Source: JAHJDS01 sp964569795 (GTDB lineage: Bacteria; Desulfobacterota; Desulfarculia; Desulfarculales; JAHJDS01). Taken from it: a stretch of DNA of 6,646 nt. How positions within the stretch are numbered: position 1 is the stretch's first letter; each line of letters begins with the position of its first letter. Below the pieces are notes generated by a model. The model had not been told where the DNA came from, did no database searches, and saw only the letters and a program-made list of their open reading frames with translations. The position numbers and the translations under genes were made by a program. Shown piece after piece: positions 5,894 to 6,646 of this stretch. Location: the NCBI GenBank assembly GCA_964569795.1, contig CAZMVB010000067.1, positions 1-6,646 of the forward strand, in the 5' to 3' direction.

Positions 5894-6646
5894 TCAGCCC
5901 TCGCCGAGCCCCTCGCTGACGAAGACCTCCTTTTCCGCAGTCGATAGCAGCCGGTCCGCGTCCAGGATGATGTGGAGCCGGTCGCCGATCTGGCTCAGAC
6001 CGTGGATGTAGTCCATGTGGGCCGAGGAAAACGTCGAGGTGTCCATCATGTTGTCTGCGGTGATCCGGATGACCTCGCTGACCGAGTCCACCACCAGGCC
6101 GACCACCCCGGCCCCGGTGACGTGGAGGATGACGATCCTGGTCCGGCGGGTCGGCTCGATATCGCTGATGCCGAACCTCTTGCGGACGCTGATGACCGGG
6201 ATGACCCGGCCCCTCAGATTGATGATCCCCTCGACAAAGGGCGGCGAATCGGGCACGGCCGACGGCTCCTGGTAGCGGATGATCTCCTGGGTCTTTTCCA
6301 GAGGCACGCAGAAATGCTCATCGCCGACCTGGAATCCGACCGCCTGGAGGACCTGGCCGGCCTCCAGGTGGAGATGGGTCGGCCCCTCGGCCCGGGCCGC
6401 GCCCCGCTCTGTGACCGGGCCCCGGGTGGAGGTCCGTTTGGGCGCCGGGGCCTGGGCCCGGGAGGCCGGAGCCGGGGCGGCCTTTTCCGGGGGCCGTGGC
6501 GGCGGCGGAGCCGGGGCGGCCTTTTGCGGAGGCCGTGGCGGCGGCGGAGTCGGGGCCGGGGCCGGATCGGGCGTCACGCGCGGCGCGGGCGGTTCGGGCG
6601 GAGCGGACCTTTGAGACGGGCCTCTTCGGGCCGAGGTGTCTTCCGG
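5894..6646 (-). CDS. cheW: CheW-domain chemotaxis coupling protein with proline-rich N-terminal linker (5' partial)
   Basis: The C-terminal 155 or so residues form a complete CheW domain, which couples chemoreceptors to the CheA kinase at the inner face of the membrane. Visible signatures: LQAVGFQVGDEHFCVPLEKTQEII, PFVEGIINLRGRVIPVISVRKRF, VVGLVVDSVSEVIRI and HGLSQIGDRLHIILDADRLL. The Arg in NLRG corresponds to the invariant Arg62 of E. coli CheW. Before the domain is a linker very rich in Pro, Ala and Arg, including the duplicated unit PPPPRPPQKAAPA / PPPPRPPEKAAPA. The frame is open without a stop to 6646, so the true start is probably outside the window; a GTG at 6577 would give 227 residues but starts inside the linker and has no clear ribosome binding site. 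It may therefore have another N-terminal domain. An anaerobic-type chemotaxis or other chemosensory cluster may lie further right. Confidence 0.9.
   Translation of the reverse strand, partial: PEDTSARRGPSQRSAPPEPPAPRVTPDPAPAPTPPPPRPPQKAAPAPPPPRPPEKAAPAPASRAQAPAPKRTSTRGPVTERGAARAEGPTHLHLEAGQVLQAVGFQVGDEHFCVPLEKTQEIIRYQEPSAVPDSPPFVEGIINLRGRVIPVISVRKRFGISDIEPTRRTRIVILHVTGAGVVGLVVDSVSEVIRITADNMMDTSTFSSAHMDYIHGLSQIGDRLHIILDADRLLSTAEKEVFVSEGLGEG
6471..6548 (-). repeat. Tandem duplication of a 39-bp unit in the cheW linker
   Basis: Positions 6471 to 6509 and 6510 to 6548 are head-to-tail copies of a 39-bp unit that differ at only two positions. In the protein they encode two 13-residue proline-rich units, differing by Gln versus Glu. 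The copy is in frame, so it lengthens the flexible linker without disrupting the gene. Confidence 0.85.

Overview
The window is strongly GC-rich, by eye about two thirds G+C. All recognised genes lie on the minus strand, so reading in the direction of transcription starts at the right-hand edge and ends at position 1. The gene content (a CheW with a proline-rich linker, an AmrS-type radical SAM enzyme, a GT9 glycosyltransferase, and a domain like the N-terminal part of Maf/CgeB-type proteins) fits a motile, probably anaerobic Gram-negative bacterium. Desulfobacterota (former Deltaproteobacteria) is my best guess, but it is an inference from gene families with no marker gene to confirm it.

Layout in transcription order. 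(1) A CheW-domain protein whose 5' end runs off the right edge; its visible N-terminal part is a proline/alanine-rich linker with a duplicated 13-residue unit. (2) A 68-bp gap with a good sigma-70-type promoter. (3) A class I SAM-dependent methyltransferase. (4) An AmrS-type radical SAM enzyme. (5) A 704-residue multidomain protein: zinc ribbon, methyltransferase-like domain, GT9 (heptosyltransferase-like) glycosyltransferase, and a Maf/CgeB-type N-terminal-like domain at the C-terminus. (6) RadC. (7) A TIM-barrel protein of the sugar-phosphate isomerase/AP endonuclease 2 superfamily. (8) tRNA-Leu(UAA).

Genes 3 to 7 look like one operon. Junctions are a 23-bp overlap, a 4-bp overlap, a 12-bp gap and a 5-bp gap (or a 4-bp overlap if an upstream TTG is used). 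The tRNA follows after about 40 bp with no convincing terminator between. No single pathway joins these genes: two relate to methyl transfer and sugar transfer, one is a radical SAM enzyme whose usual AMMECR1 and Memo partners are not adjacent, and two are housekeeping or poorly understood proteins. I see no CRISPR array, insertion sequence, phage gene or recognisable defence system. The most unusual item is the multidomain glycosyltransferase.
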